Source: Opisthocomus hoazin (Eukaryota; Chordata; Aves; Opisthocomiformes; Opisthocomidae). Taken from it: a stretch of DNA of 64,000 nucleotides. The notes under the pieces are model-generated. The model was not told the origin of the DNA, made no database searches, and saw only the letters and a program-made list of their open reading frames with translations. Positions 1 through 8,408 of the stretch are shown here, one piece after another; position 1 is the first letter of the stretch; the number at the start of each line of letters is the position of its first letter. Made by a program: the position numbers and the translations under genes. The stretch covers positions 3,871,977 through 3,935,976 of the forward strand of contig NC_134443.1 in assembly GCF_030867145.1 (NCBI RefSeq), read 5' to 3'.

Positions 1-37
1 AGGGTCCCAGACACTGAGGCAGACCGGGGGTCCTCAC

Positions 38-323
38 CTTCCTCCTGCCCACCGGGGGCCTCCGCCACGGAGGGGGACTCATGGGGGCTGCGCTGCAGAG
101 AGAAGGGGGTGCCTGGAGGTGACACGGGGCCCGGGCAGCAGACCCACTCCGGGGGGGTCACAGGCTCCGCTTCGCCGGGGCCACCCCAGACACCACGGTT
201 TCCCACCCCGGGGTGCAGCATCCGCCCTCCCCGCCCAGCTCCCAGGGCACGTCCTCCCCGTTACCAAAAACAAGGGAGAAAAGGGAAAACCCTCGTCCGG
301 TGCCGAGCCCTCACCTCGCTCAT
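38..323 (-). CDS. PCP4L1: PCP4L1, N-terminal two coding exons (partial)
   Basis: Small IQ-motif calmodulin-binding protein of the PCP4 family; only the start lies in the window. Coding exon 1 is 315-323 (ATG AGC GAG, then gtgagg donor). Coding exon 2 is 38-92, preceded by ctctctgcag and followed by gtgagg. Together they read MSE then RSPHESPSVAEAPGGQEE. From recall, human PCP4L1 starts MSE, then 14 residues, then GQEE; the bird protein has GQEE at exactly the same distance, and exon 2 ends one base into a codon. The position next to NR1I3 also matches human 1q23. The acidic stretch and IQ helix lie off the left edge. The N-terminus is poorly conserved, so identity rests on MSE, the GQEE spacing, exon phase and synteny. 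Confidence 0.8.
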
Positions 324-751
324 GGCCGCTCCGGTGCCACCACCGCTCCCGGGACCCCGCGCTCCGCCGCCGCCTTTATCGGGGCGCGGCTGAGTGACGG
401 CCGCGGGCAGCCAATGGGGCGCGGGGGCGGGGCGGGGGCGGCCCTGACCCCCGCGTGTCTCCCCCCCCCCCAGCCTCGACGCCCCGCGGAGCCGGACCCG
501 GCGGGCGCGGGGGGGCCGGGGGGGCCGTGTCCGTCGTCCCCCCCCCGAGCTGCCGCCGTCCCGGGGCACCCCGACGGCGGGGGGCGCTGCCCGGGGGTCC
601 CGGGACGGGGACGCCGCCGGCGCCTCTCCCGGCGGCCGGTGATGGGACCCCCCCTCGGGGCCGCCGGTGGCGGGACGGCCGCCGCCATAGTCCCGTCCCC
701 GCTGGGGTCTCCCGCCCCGACACCTCCCCGAGCACCCACGTGGGTCCCCCC

Positions 752-893
752 CGTGCTGCCATCCCCCCCCCCGCCTGCCCCCCCCTCCTGCCTGCCCCCC
801 CCCGTGCTGCCTGCCCCCCCCGCCTGCCTGCCCCCCCCGTGCTGCCAGCCCCCCCCCGCCTGCCTGCCCCCCCCGCTGCCCGTCCCCGCCTGC
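752..893. repeat. C-rich imperfect minisatellite (CCCCCCGCCTGCCTGCC type)
   Basis: Several imperfect copies of a unit of roughly 17-30 bp built from CCTGCC blocks separated by C runs, upstream of NR1I3. It is strongly strand-asymmetric (C on plus, G on minus). Confidence 0.7.
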
Positions 894-907
894 CGCAGCC
901 TCGCTCA

Positions 908-920
908 AGTTCAAGGTTCA
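908..920 (+). promoter_or_regulatory. DR1-type nuclear receptor element upstream of NR1I3
   Basis: Sequence AGTTCA-A-GGTTCA: two direct hexamers with one-base spacing, the arrangement bound by HNF4A, COUP-TF and RXR heterodimers. It lies about 360 bp 5' of the NR1I3 start codon. Liver expression of mammalian CAR is known to depend on HNF4A, so the placement makes sense; occupancy is inferred only. Confidence 0.4.
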
Positions 921-1279
921 AACTCCACGGGGCTCCGACCGGGAGGCGGCGGGGCCGAGGGCGCCGAGGGGCCCGGGCAGCCGCTCGCTGCGCAGCGCCG
1001 AGCACCGGTGGGCACCGGGTCTGGGGTCCGGCGGGCGCCGGCCGGCTCCGGGGCATCCCGCGGGCGGGGGGCGGGGGCCGGGGCGGCGGGGACACCGCGG
1101 GTTCGAGGGGACGCGCTGGGGTCGCGGCGCGGGAGCCGGTGGCGGGGCAGCGGCCGCGGGACGGGCAGCGCAGGGCGCGGGGCCGGGTGCGGCTCGAGCG
1201 GGAGCCGCGGTGTGCGAACCCGCGCCCCCCCCCCCCCCAGACCCCCCCCCGTCCTGCAGGCTCTGCGGCCCCCGCGGCC

Positions 1280-3636
1280 ATGTCTGTGTCGAGCCCCTCG
1301 GACGCGGAGAGCAGCCCCTGCCCGCTGCCGGGGCCCCGGGACCCCGGGGGGAAGGACACGGAGCGCGGGGAGGAGAAGGTCTGCGCCGTCTGCGGGGACC
1401 GCGCCACCGGGTACCACTTCCACGTCATGACCTGCGAGGGCTGCAAGGGCTTCTTCAGGTGGGGGCTGCTGCTGCGAGGGGGCCCCGGGGAGGACAGGGT
1501 GGGTGCCAGGGACAGAGCGGGATGGGACAGGGTGGGTGAGGTGGGACGGGATGGAGGAGGGGGACGAGGTGGGATGGGGCGGGGCAGGACACCAGGGGAC
1601 GAGAGGGACTGAAACGGGATGCAATGGGACAACGTAGGATGAAACGGGCTGGGACAAGGGGACAGGGCAGGGTGGGGTGGAACGAGGTGGTCCCATGGAC
1701 AGGGACCGGGCTGGACAAGACGAGACGGCCGCTGCCACCCCATCCTGGGGCCAGCTGGCTTCTCCGGGGCACAGCGGCGACGGGACCCCAGGACTGGAGG
1801 TGGCAGCCTGTGTCCCAGCTGCCGCCCTGCCCCCGGGGACGCACAGGGACAGTCCCACGTCCCCCCAGGCGCTCCGTCAACAAGGGCGTCTGCTTCACCT
1901 GCCCCCTCGCCCGGAGCTGCCCCGTCACCAAAGCCAATCGTCGGCAGTGCCAGGCCTGCCGCCTCCAGAAGTGCCTCGACGCGGGCATGCGGAAGGACAG
2001 TGAGTGCAGTGGCACGGGGACAGTGGGGTGACACCGGGGAGCGGAAGGGGGGACACAGAGGGGGCCTGGAGGGAAGAGATGGACTCAGCAGGGAGAGGAG
2101 GGAGGACATGGGGGAAAGAGGTGAGGGGGACCTGGAAGAGACGAGGGGGCACGTGGGACAGAGAGGACCTGCCCAGTGGGCTGGCAGGGGAGGACACGGG
2201 GCCAGAGGGGATGGGGCAGCCCCAGGGTGAGGGGACAGGGAGCAGCGGGCACAGGAGAGGGGGGACCCCCGGAGGAGAGGGGACCTTGGGCAGCGGTGGC
2301 TGCCGCATGCGGGGGGCCGCGGGGTGACGCGGTGGCCGGGCTGCGGTGCCGGTGGCGGCAGTGATCATGTCGGAGGAGGCGTTGCGGCGGCGGTGGGCGC
2401 TGCGGGGGCAACGGCGGCTGGCGCGGGAGCTGCCGGAGGGGCTGACGGCCGAGCAGCAGGAGCTCATCGACATCCTCATCGCGGCCCACCAGCGCACCTT
2501 CGACTCCACGTTCTCCCAGTTCACGCACTACTGGGTGAGTGGGGACCCCCCGGGGCCCGGCCATCCCAGGGGTGCCCTGGCACGGCACTGACACCCCAGC
2601 GGCCACCGCCGCAGCCCGCCGTGCGCCTCTGCATCCCCAGCCCGCGGCCACGGAGCCCGCCGCAGCCAGGCATCCCCGCCACGTGGCTGCCGTCCTCGCT
2701 GCCGGACTGCCTGGATGATGTGCTGCCCGATGTCTTCTCCATGCTGCCCCACTTCGCCGACCTCAGCACCTTCATGATCCAGCAGGTCATCAACTTCGCC
2801 AAGGAGATCCCGGCGTTCAGGTCTGCGGGGGAGTGCGGGCACGAGACCCCCGCTGCTGCCCGCTCCCTGACACCTCCCCTCGCCCCCTGGCAGGAGCTTG
2901 CCCATCGACGACCAGATCTCGCTGCTGAAAGGGGCCACCCTGGAGATCTGCGAGATCCAGTTCAACACCGTCTTCAACGCAGAGACCAAGGCCTGGGAGT
3001 GCGGGCAGCACTGCTACACCATCCAGGATGGAGCCCTGGGTGAGAGGGGGGACAGTGGCACCAGGGAGCGGGTGACAGCCAGGTCCCCGTGCCAGCTTGC
3101 CCGTCACCGCCACGCTCCCCGCAGCCGGCTTTCAGCAGATCTACCTGGAGCCGCTGCTCAAGTTCCACATCAGCCTGAAGAAGCTGCAGCTGCACGAGGC
3201 CGAGTACGTCCTGCTCCAGGCCATGCGGCTCTTCTCGCCAGGTAGGGACCAGGGGGCCGCCGTGGCAGGGGGTCCCCTCAGCTCCGCTGATGCCCGCCCT
3301 GCACCCCCAGACCACACCAGCATCGCCCAGCGGGACTTCATTGACGCATTCCAGGAGAAGGTGGCCCTGACGCTCAAGAGCTACATCGACCACTGGCACC
3401 CCATGCCCGAGGGCAGGTACACGCTGGGGGGTGCTGGCATGGCCGGGGTCCCTCTGCCATGGGGACGGCCACCAGCTCTGAGCTGGGCCTCCCGTCCCCC
3501 CCACAGGTTTCTCTACGCGAAGCTGCTGCTGCTGCTGACGGAGCTGCAGACGCTGAAGGCGGAGAACATGCGGCAGATCCTCCACATTCAGGACTTGTCC
3601 ACCATGACACCGTTACTCTCCGAAATCATCAGCTAG
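1280..3636 (+). CDS. NR1I3: Nuclear receptor NR1I3 (CAR / chicken CXR ortholog), 395 aa
   Basis: Ligand-activated transcription factor for xenobiotic and bile-acid responses; heterodimerises with RXR in the nucleus. Exons: 1280-1458, 1869-1999, 2362-2534, 2615-2820, 2894-3039, 3125-3241, 3311-3416, 3507-3636 (1188 nt). Residues about 34-103 form the two-zinc-finger DNA-binding domain, with P-box CEGCKG at the end of exon 1 and [14 protein letters not shown] at the end of exon 2. The hinge is short. The ligand-binding domain fills exons 3-8. The protein stops right after the AF-2 helix ([10 protein letters not shown]), the short helix-12 ending typical of CAR rather than PXR. Birds have one CAR/PXR-like receptor, described in chicken as CXR, about 391 aa. 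Its 3' end converges with TOMM40L. Confidence 0.95.
1480..1730. repeat. Degenerate G-rich repeats in NR1I3 intron 1
   Basis: Loose copies of gggatgggacagggtgg-like units with no fixed period. The next intron (2000-2361) holds similar gggga-rich sequence. No exon is seen inside. Confidence 0.45.
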
Positions 3637-3708
3637 AGCCCGTGCCGTGCCCCAGCCCCAGTCACGAGCACCAGGGCTCACGAGCTACCACGACGCTTCA
3701 CAGGGCAG

Positions 3709-3714
3709 AGTAAA
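3709..3714 (+). terminator. NR1I3: Probable NR1I3 poly(A) signal (AGTAAA)
   Basis: AGTAAA variant hexamer 73 nt after the NR1I3 stop codon. No AATAAA is seen nearby on this strand. Confidence 0.55.
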
Positions 3715-3719
3715 GCTCC

Positions 3720-3725
3720 TTTATT
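3720..3725 (-). terminator. TOMM40L: TOMM40L poly(A) signal (AATAAA on minus)
   Basis: tttatt on plus reads AATAAA on minus, about 365 nt beyond the TOMM40L stop. It lies only 6 bp from the opposing NR1I3 signal, so the two 3' UTRs must overlap. Confidence 0.75.
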
Positions 3726-4089
3726 TTTCCAGGCTCCGCGGGTGCGTGCACTGCCGGCACCTCCAGCCCCCGCCGCGGCCTGGAGCCGCTCCCAGCGCCG
3801 CTGGAGGGGAACCAAGGCAGAGCAGTGGTGGGAGCGGAGGGCAGCGCGGGTGAATGCCGGGGCGACGGAGGTCCTCAGCCCCGAGCAGCAGCCACTCCTC
3901 AGCCCAAAGGCGCCAACAGCCACCACGTGCTGTCACACGATGTCCCCTGGCCGCGAGAGACCAGGTCCTCCCTCTGCGGGCTCCCCCAGCACCACGGTGC
4001 GGGAGCGGGGCCCGGCTGTCGCCCTCGTGGCACGGCACGGCAGCTCCCTGAGCAGGACGGTGGCACGTGCCACCCACCCCCGCGGCCCC

Positions 4090-5900
4090 TCAGCCCACGA
4101 TGACGCTGAAGCCGCAGTGGAAACGGTTCTTCCAGTGGTTGAGGAAGGCACCCAGAGCCAGGGTGACAGGCAGGGGGGGCAGCTTCTTCTCCAGCACCCC
4201 CCCGACGCTCCAGTTACTGTCCAGGAGCCCTGCAGGGGGACAGGGTGAGTGGCCGGCTAGCGCCGGGGCCACCAGGTGCCAGCGTGGCTCCTCGCTCACC
4301 TCTGAAGACCATGTTGGCCTGCGGCAGGTTGAGCTGGTAGCCGAAGGCAAAGGTGGTGTCCTGCAGCCGCGTGTTGGCTTCCAGCTCCACCCCGACCTGC
4401 ACCTGAGGGAGGGAAAACGTGAGGCCTGGAGGGGACGGGGACACGCGGGGGACGGGGACACGCGGGGGACGCTCACCTGCTCGTTGGCGCGGTGGTAGTA
4501 GCTGGCGTGAGCACCGCCATAGCCCACGTTCAGCGTCGCCACCCACTTCAGAGCTGGAAGAGAGAAGCAGAGCGGAGGGCGAGGGGAGCCGGGGCGTCCC
4601 CGGGGCCAGTGCGGCGGGCGGGACCCCCGGCACCGTGGCCCCTCGAGCGCGGGGCGCCCGCGTACCCGTGTATTTGCCCGCCAGCGTGAGGATGGCTCCC
4701 TCCTCTCCCGGGCGCCGGTGGTAGACCATCTCCCCACCGAGGACCAGGCGGGGGGTGATGCTCTGGAGGAAATGGGCCACCAGGATCACTGCGGGGACAG
4801 CAGGGCCCTCAGCGCCCGGCCCCCCCGGCCCGGCAGCCGCGGGGGGGACGCCGCGCTCACCGGACTCGCCAAGCAGGTCGGGGTTGCCCAGCGTGAGGGT
4901 GGCGGTGCAGTCGTCCCCTCGGTACTCGCCATCGAACTGCCACGTCACGAACTTGGCCTGGTGCGTCTGCAGGGGGACGGGCAGCGCTGTGGGTCCTGCC
5001 ACCGTCCCCGCCACTGCCCGGGGGTGACGGAGACCCCCCGGCAACCCCGCCCCAGGGTCCCCTCCCTCCTGGCCCACCTGGAAGACGGCTTTGGTGCGGA
5101 TGCGCTCGGCCACGAGGTGCAGCACTTGGGCGTTGAGGCTGCCGCTGTTGTCCATGTCCCCGACCAGCGTGGGGAAGGCCTGGGGACAGGCAGGGTCAGC
5201 TGGGGGGGACAGGGACCCCCCAGCCTGAGATAACCCTCCCCCAGCCCCTGTGCCGCCCAGCCCCCCCGCTGCAGAGCCTTGGGGCCACCCCGGGGCCACC
5301 CCCACCCCAGGAGCACCCCGGGTGGGGGCCTCACCTCGGTGGGGCCGAGCTGCCGGTCCCCCACGAAGGTGGCGTTGAAGTGGTAGCTGGAGGGGCCGAG
5401 GGTGCTCATGTGAACGGTGTGCGTCACCTGCGGAGACGGCGTCAGCGGGGCCGGGGGTGGCCCGGGGGGCAGCGGCCCCCCCCGCAGCACGGCCCCCCCC
5501 CGGGCCCCTGCGCAGACCCCTGACCTGGAAGTGGCTGCTCAGGGTCTTGGTGACGATCAGCTTCACCCCCTCCATCTGCTGCGGGAACACCTCTGCGGGA
5601 CAGCGGGGGCTGGGGGGGGGGCACGGCTGCCGCGCCCCCGCTGCCCCCCCCCCCCCAGACCACCCCCGGGCCGACCCCCCCGTCACCCCGCTGCCGCCCG
5701 CCGCCAGCTCGTCCCCAGCGCCGCCGGGCCCCCCCCCGCTGCTGGGGCCGGCCGGGAGCCCGGGCCCGCCGCCCCCCCGGGCCCGCCGCCCCCGCCGCAC
5801 CTTTGCACTGCCGGTGCAGCTCGTCGAAGCTGCCGGGGCTGCCGAGCGGCTCCCCCCGGCGCGGGGCCCGGGGCGCGGCGCGGCCCAGCGCGTTGCCCAT
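4090..5900 (-). CDS. TOMM40L: TOMM40-like import channel, 303 aa
   Basis: Beta-barrel pore protein of the mitochondrial outer membrane, paralog of TOMM40. Exons in transcript order: 5801-5900, 5525-5592, 5335-5427, 5078-5179, 4861-4966, 4666-4788, 4477-4553, 4300-4402, 4090-4229 (912 nt). It starts [15 protein letters not shown]. The porin-3 barrel begins around the ELHRQCK / [10 protein letters not shown] region. Diagnostic blocks are [41 protein letters not shown] and the C-terminal beta-signal area [18 protein letters not shown]. Length is close to human TOMM40L (308). The N-terminal proline-rich arm is short, favouring TOMM40L over TOMM40 (361), and so does the position between NR1I3 and APOA2, as in mammals. 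Confidence 0.94.
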
Positions 5901-6743
5901 GGCCCGGCCCGGCCCTACGGCCGCCCGCCCCCCCCGTCCCCGCCGGGCGCCGCCATCGCGGCCGCGGGCGCCGCCGCCGCCGGAAGCGGCTTCGCGAGGC
6001 CGCGCCCGCGCGAGGCCGCCGCCGCCATCTCGGGCGCGGGCAGCGCTCGCCGCCCATTGGCTGGGCCAGCGGGGGCGGGGCAGCGCCGGACCGTGCTCCC
6101 CGGTCCCCCGGCCCCGCGCCGCGCCGTTCCGGGGCTGCCGCGTTCCGCCCCCGCCGCGTTCAGCCGCGGCCGCCCCGCCCCCCGCCCCGCGTGTGTCCCC
6201 ACGCGTGTCCCGTGTGTCCCCCATCCACTCCCCCCCCGCATCCCGTTCCCCCCATGTCCCCTCTGATCCCCCTCCCCGCATCCCCAGACCCTCCGGGCTG
6301 TGTCCTGGCTCCCCACCGTGTCCCCTCCCAGTGTCCACCACCACGCCCCATCTCCCCCCAGCTCCCCTCGCCGTGTCCCCAGTCCCACAACCCCCTCCTC
6401 GCCCTCTGCCCCATGTCCTCTGCCCCACCTCTGACCCCCCGTTCCCTGTCCCCGCTGCCATCACCAGCAGCTCTCCTGCAACAGGCTCAGAGGGGAAGGG
6501 GCCCTGGTGGCCCCACTGGTGACCTGGGGGACGGAGAGCTTTTGTCCCTGGTGACGCCCAGATGCCCTTTGGCCGCATGTCACCAGACAGCGCCGGAGCT
6601 GGCCCCCGGCCCCATGGCAGGGTATCCCCAGGGTCCCCCCTGATGGGTGCCCCCTCCGAGACCCCACGGGGATGGCCCCTGCCTGCCCCGTGCTGAGTCA
6701 CGCCGTCACGTTGGCGGCCGAGGGTCAGTGATAAGGTGGGTGA

Positions 6744-6756
6744 TGACCTTTGTCCC
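6744..6756. promoter_or_regulatory. DR1 HNF4/PPAR-type element upstream of APOA2
   Basis: TGACCT-T-TGTCCC; on minus this is GGGACA-A-AGGTCA, a classic HNF4/COUP-TF/PPAR-RXR DR1. It sits about 560 bp upstream of the APOA2 TATA box, next to tgagtcac (about 6693) and a gataagg motif (about 6730). HNF4-type sites are known in the mammalian APOA2 enhancer. Confidence 0.45.
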
Positions 6757-7232
6757 GTGGCACTGGGGCAGGCCGGAGCGTGCAGCCCCCGCTGGGACCT
6801 GTGGGGCTGGGGCAGAGGGGCTGGTGGGCGCTGGAGCGAGGGCATGGTGGGGCCCCGGGGTACAGGGAGGGCCTGGGGCTGCTCTGGGGTCTCACTGTGC
6901 TGTGGGGTTACAGCCAGCTGCGGGGCTGCTACACACCACAGGGCCACACGTGCTGCAGGGCCACGACTTGCCACAGGGCAGCCCTGTGTCCTGGGGTACC
7001 AACATGCCACGGGGCCACCACACACCATGCGGCCACCAGCTAAGTCCCCACCATGGCAGTCCCAGCCCCCAGGGCCCCCCAGCCCAAATCCCTGGGCCAT
7101 TGTCACCCACCACCTGTGTCCTGCCCGGGGCCATGGGGCCTTGGGGACACAGGGACAGCACCCTGGGGTGCGGGGCCAGACCCAGCAAGGACAAGGAGGG
7201 GCCGTCCCCCGCAGCAACCCTTACCCCCACTG

Positions 7233-7239
7233 TGTTTAC
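7233..7239 (+). promoter_or_regulatory. FOXA-type site (TGTTTAC) in APOA2 promoter
   Basis: TGTTTAC matches the forkhead FOXA consensus and lies about 60 bp upstream of the TATA-like element, fitting a liver promoter. Confidence 0.35.
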
Positions 7240-7300
7240 CCAGGCTGTGGCGGGGGCCGGCACGGCCCCCCTGGCCCAGGGGCGGGAGCTGGCCTGGGGA

Positions 7301-7307
7301 ATATAAG
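7301..7307 (+). promoter_or_regulatory. APOA2: TATA box of APOA2
   Basis: ATATAAG roughly 30 bp before a short non-coding first exon (about 7330-7357) that ends cctgcccag|gtgagc. It is the clearest TATA promoter in the window and fits a highly expressed liver gene. Confidence 0.7.
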
Positions 7308-7357
7308 CAGCCCCCGAGGGGGCACCCACAGCCCCACACCCCCAGACCCCTGCCCAG

Positions 7358-7696
7358 GTGAGCGGCAGCTGGCACCCAGCACCCGGGCAGGACAGGCTGT
7401 GGGGCAGGGAAGGGGCAGGATGGAGCTGTGGGGCTGGAGGGGGCTGTGGGGCAGGGATGGGGCAGGATGTGGATGGAGGTGCCGCAGAGTGGGATGGGAC
7501 AGGAGTGGGGCAGGATGGTGCTAGTGGAGCCGTGGTGCTGGGCTGGGGCTGTGGGGCTGGGAAGGGGTGGGAGTGGGATGGCAGGGCTGTGGGGCAGGAG
7601 GGGCAGGGGCAGATGGCAGAGCCTGGGGGCAGGGGGGCCAGGGGGATAGCGGAGCAGAGCCGCGGGGCAGCCCGGCACCGCTGACCGTCCCCGCAG
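7358..7696 (+). other. APOA2: APOA2 5'-UTR intron
   Basis: Spans donor gtgagc at 7358 to acceptor ccccgcag ending 7696. Filled with degenerate gtggggctgg/ggggcaggatgg G-rich repeats. The 5' UTR resumes at 7697, 18 nt before the ATG. Confidence 0.6.
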
Positions 7697-7714
7697 GCCC
7701 CCCACCCCGCCGAG

Positions 7715-8109
7715 ATGAAGGTGCTGGTGGCCGCCCTGCTGCTGCTCTGCGCCTGCCGCCTCCAGGCCGCCCTGGTGAGGCGCGAGGCCCCGGCCGAGGA
7801 GGCCGCTCCGCCGGCTGTCGACGACTTCTTCACCCGCCATTTCCAGCCCTTCTCTGACTTCATGACCAAGGACCTGCCCCAGAAGCTGCAGGTGGAAGAG
7901 CTGCGCAGCCAGGCTGAGTACGGGGGGACGGGGGGGCAGGGAGTGCCCCCGGCCGCCCCTCGGCCCTCCCTCACCGGTCGCCTCTCCCTAGGGCCTACGT
8001 GGAGCGGGCCAACAAGCAGCTGGCGCCGCTGGCCGAGGAGCTGCGGAGCAACGTCCTCGGCTTCTTCTCCTCCCTGCTGGACCTGGGCAAGGGCGAGGCG
8101 CAGCCCTGA
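7715..8109 (+). CDS. APOA2: Apolipoprotein A-II, 106 aa
   Basis: Secreted exchangeable apolipoprotein of HDL. Coding exons 7715-7917 and 7992-8109 (321 nt). Residues 1-18 are a clear signal peptide (MKVLVAALLLLCACRLQA). The next five residues, ALVRR, equal the human APOA2 propeptide with its dibasic site (from recall). The mature chain holds amphipathic helices, including DDFFTRHFQPFSDFMTKDL and EAYVERANKQLAPLAEELR. There is no cysteine in the mature chain, so the disulphide dimer made by human Cys6 is impossible here. The junction GA|G-GCC gives an exact match to the mammalian QAEA-Y region. Human APOA2 has a further intron near the signal/pro region; here that stretch reads through open. 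TATA, FOXA and DR1 sites lie upstream. Confidence 0.9.
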
Positions 8110-8147
8110 GCCCGGCCGCGGCGGCTCCCGCGCCCCCTCCCCGTGAC

Positions 8148-8153
8148 AATAAA
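8148..8153 (+). terminator. APOA2: APOA2 poly(A) signal AATAAA
   Basis: Canonical hexamer 39 nt after the stop, a very short 3' UTR as in mammalian APOA2. Confidence 0.85.
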
Positions 8154-8408
8154 GTCCTGGAGCCGCCGCCGTGTCCGTGGTGCTGGGGGGGGGGGGGACC
8201 CGGGAGGGCGGAGGGGTGAGCGCGGCTGAGACCCGGCAAACTCAGCTCTGCCAGCGCCCAAGATGGAGGCGCGGGGACGGCGTCGCGCCCTGCCCCGTGC
8301 CCCTAGTAAAGATGGCGGCGCCGGCCCGCTACACCCCGCCCCCGCCTCGCGCTCCGCCAGCGTCACTTCCGCCCCGAGCCAAGATGGGCGGTGTCCGGCG
8401 GCGCGGCC
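8154..8408 (+). promoter_or_regulatory. UFC1: UFC1 promoter with three AAGATGG-type boxes
   Basis: Only about 250 bp separates the APOA2 poly(A) signal from the UFC1 start codon. It contains AAGATGGAGGC (8260), AAGATGGCGGC (8309-8319) and AAGATGGGCGG (8381-8391), all YY1-like, plus the initiator-like tagtaaagatgg. It is also one breakpoint of the synteny inversion described in the findings. Confidence 0.6.

Larger units (their letters stand above)
324..1279. promoter_or_regulatory. Divergent PCP4L1 / NR1I3 promoter region, CpG-rich
   Basis: Head-to-head spacer of about 950 bp with no credible gene. It has an inverted-CCAAT-type box (gcagccaatggggcg, about 408-422), GC boxes, an imperfect C-rich repeat and a DR1 hormone-response-like element (listed separately). 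Long open frames cross it on both strands but are low-complexity products of GC bias. Confidence 0.55.
5901..7300. other. TOMM40L-APOA2 spacer
   Basis: 5901-6180 is a CpG island with an inverted CCAAT box (cccattggctggg, about 6053) and GC boxes, serving TOMM40L on minus. 6180-6440 is C-rich degenerate sequence built on tgtcccc. 6660-7300 is less repetitive and carries the probable APOA2 enhancer/promoter sites. No gene recognised. Confidence 0.5.

Noticed and set aside
213-2109. 400-577 codon open frames on both strands over the NR1I3 5' region
   Set aside because: Low-complexity Pro/Arg/Gly sequence caused by stop-codon depletion at extreme GC. They overlap the real NR1I3 exons in other frames and match no family.
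7770-7790. Splice donor gtgagg inside the APOA2 ALVRR codons
   Set aside because: Reading through gives a continuous protein matching the family, and no acceptor restoring frame with better homology was found; kept only as a caveat.
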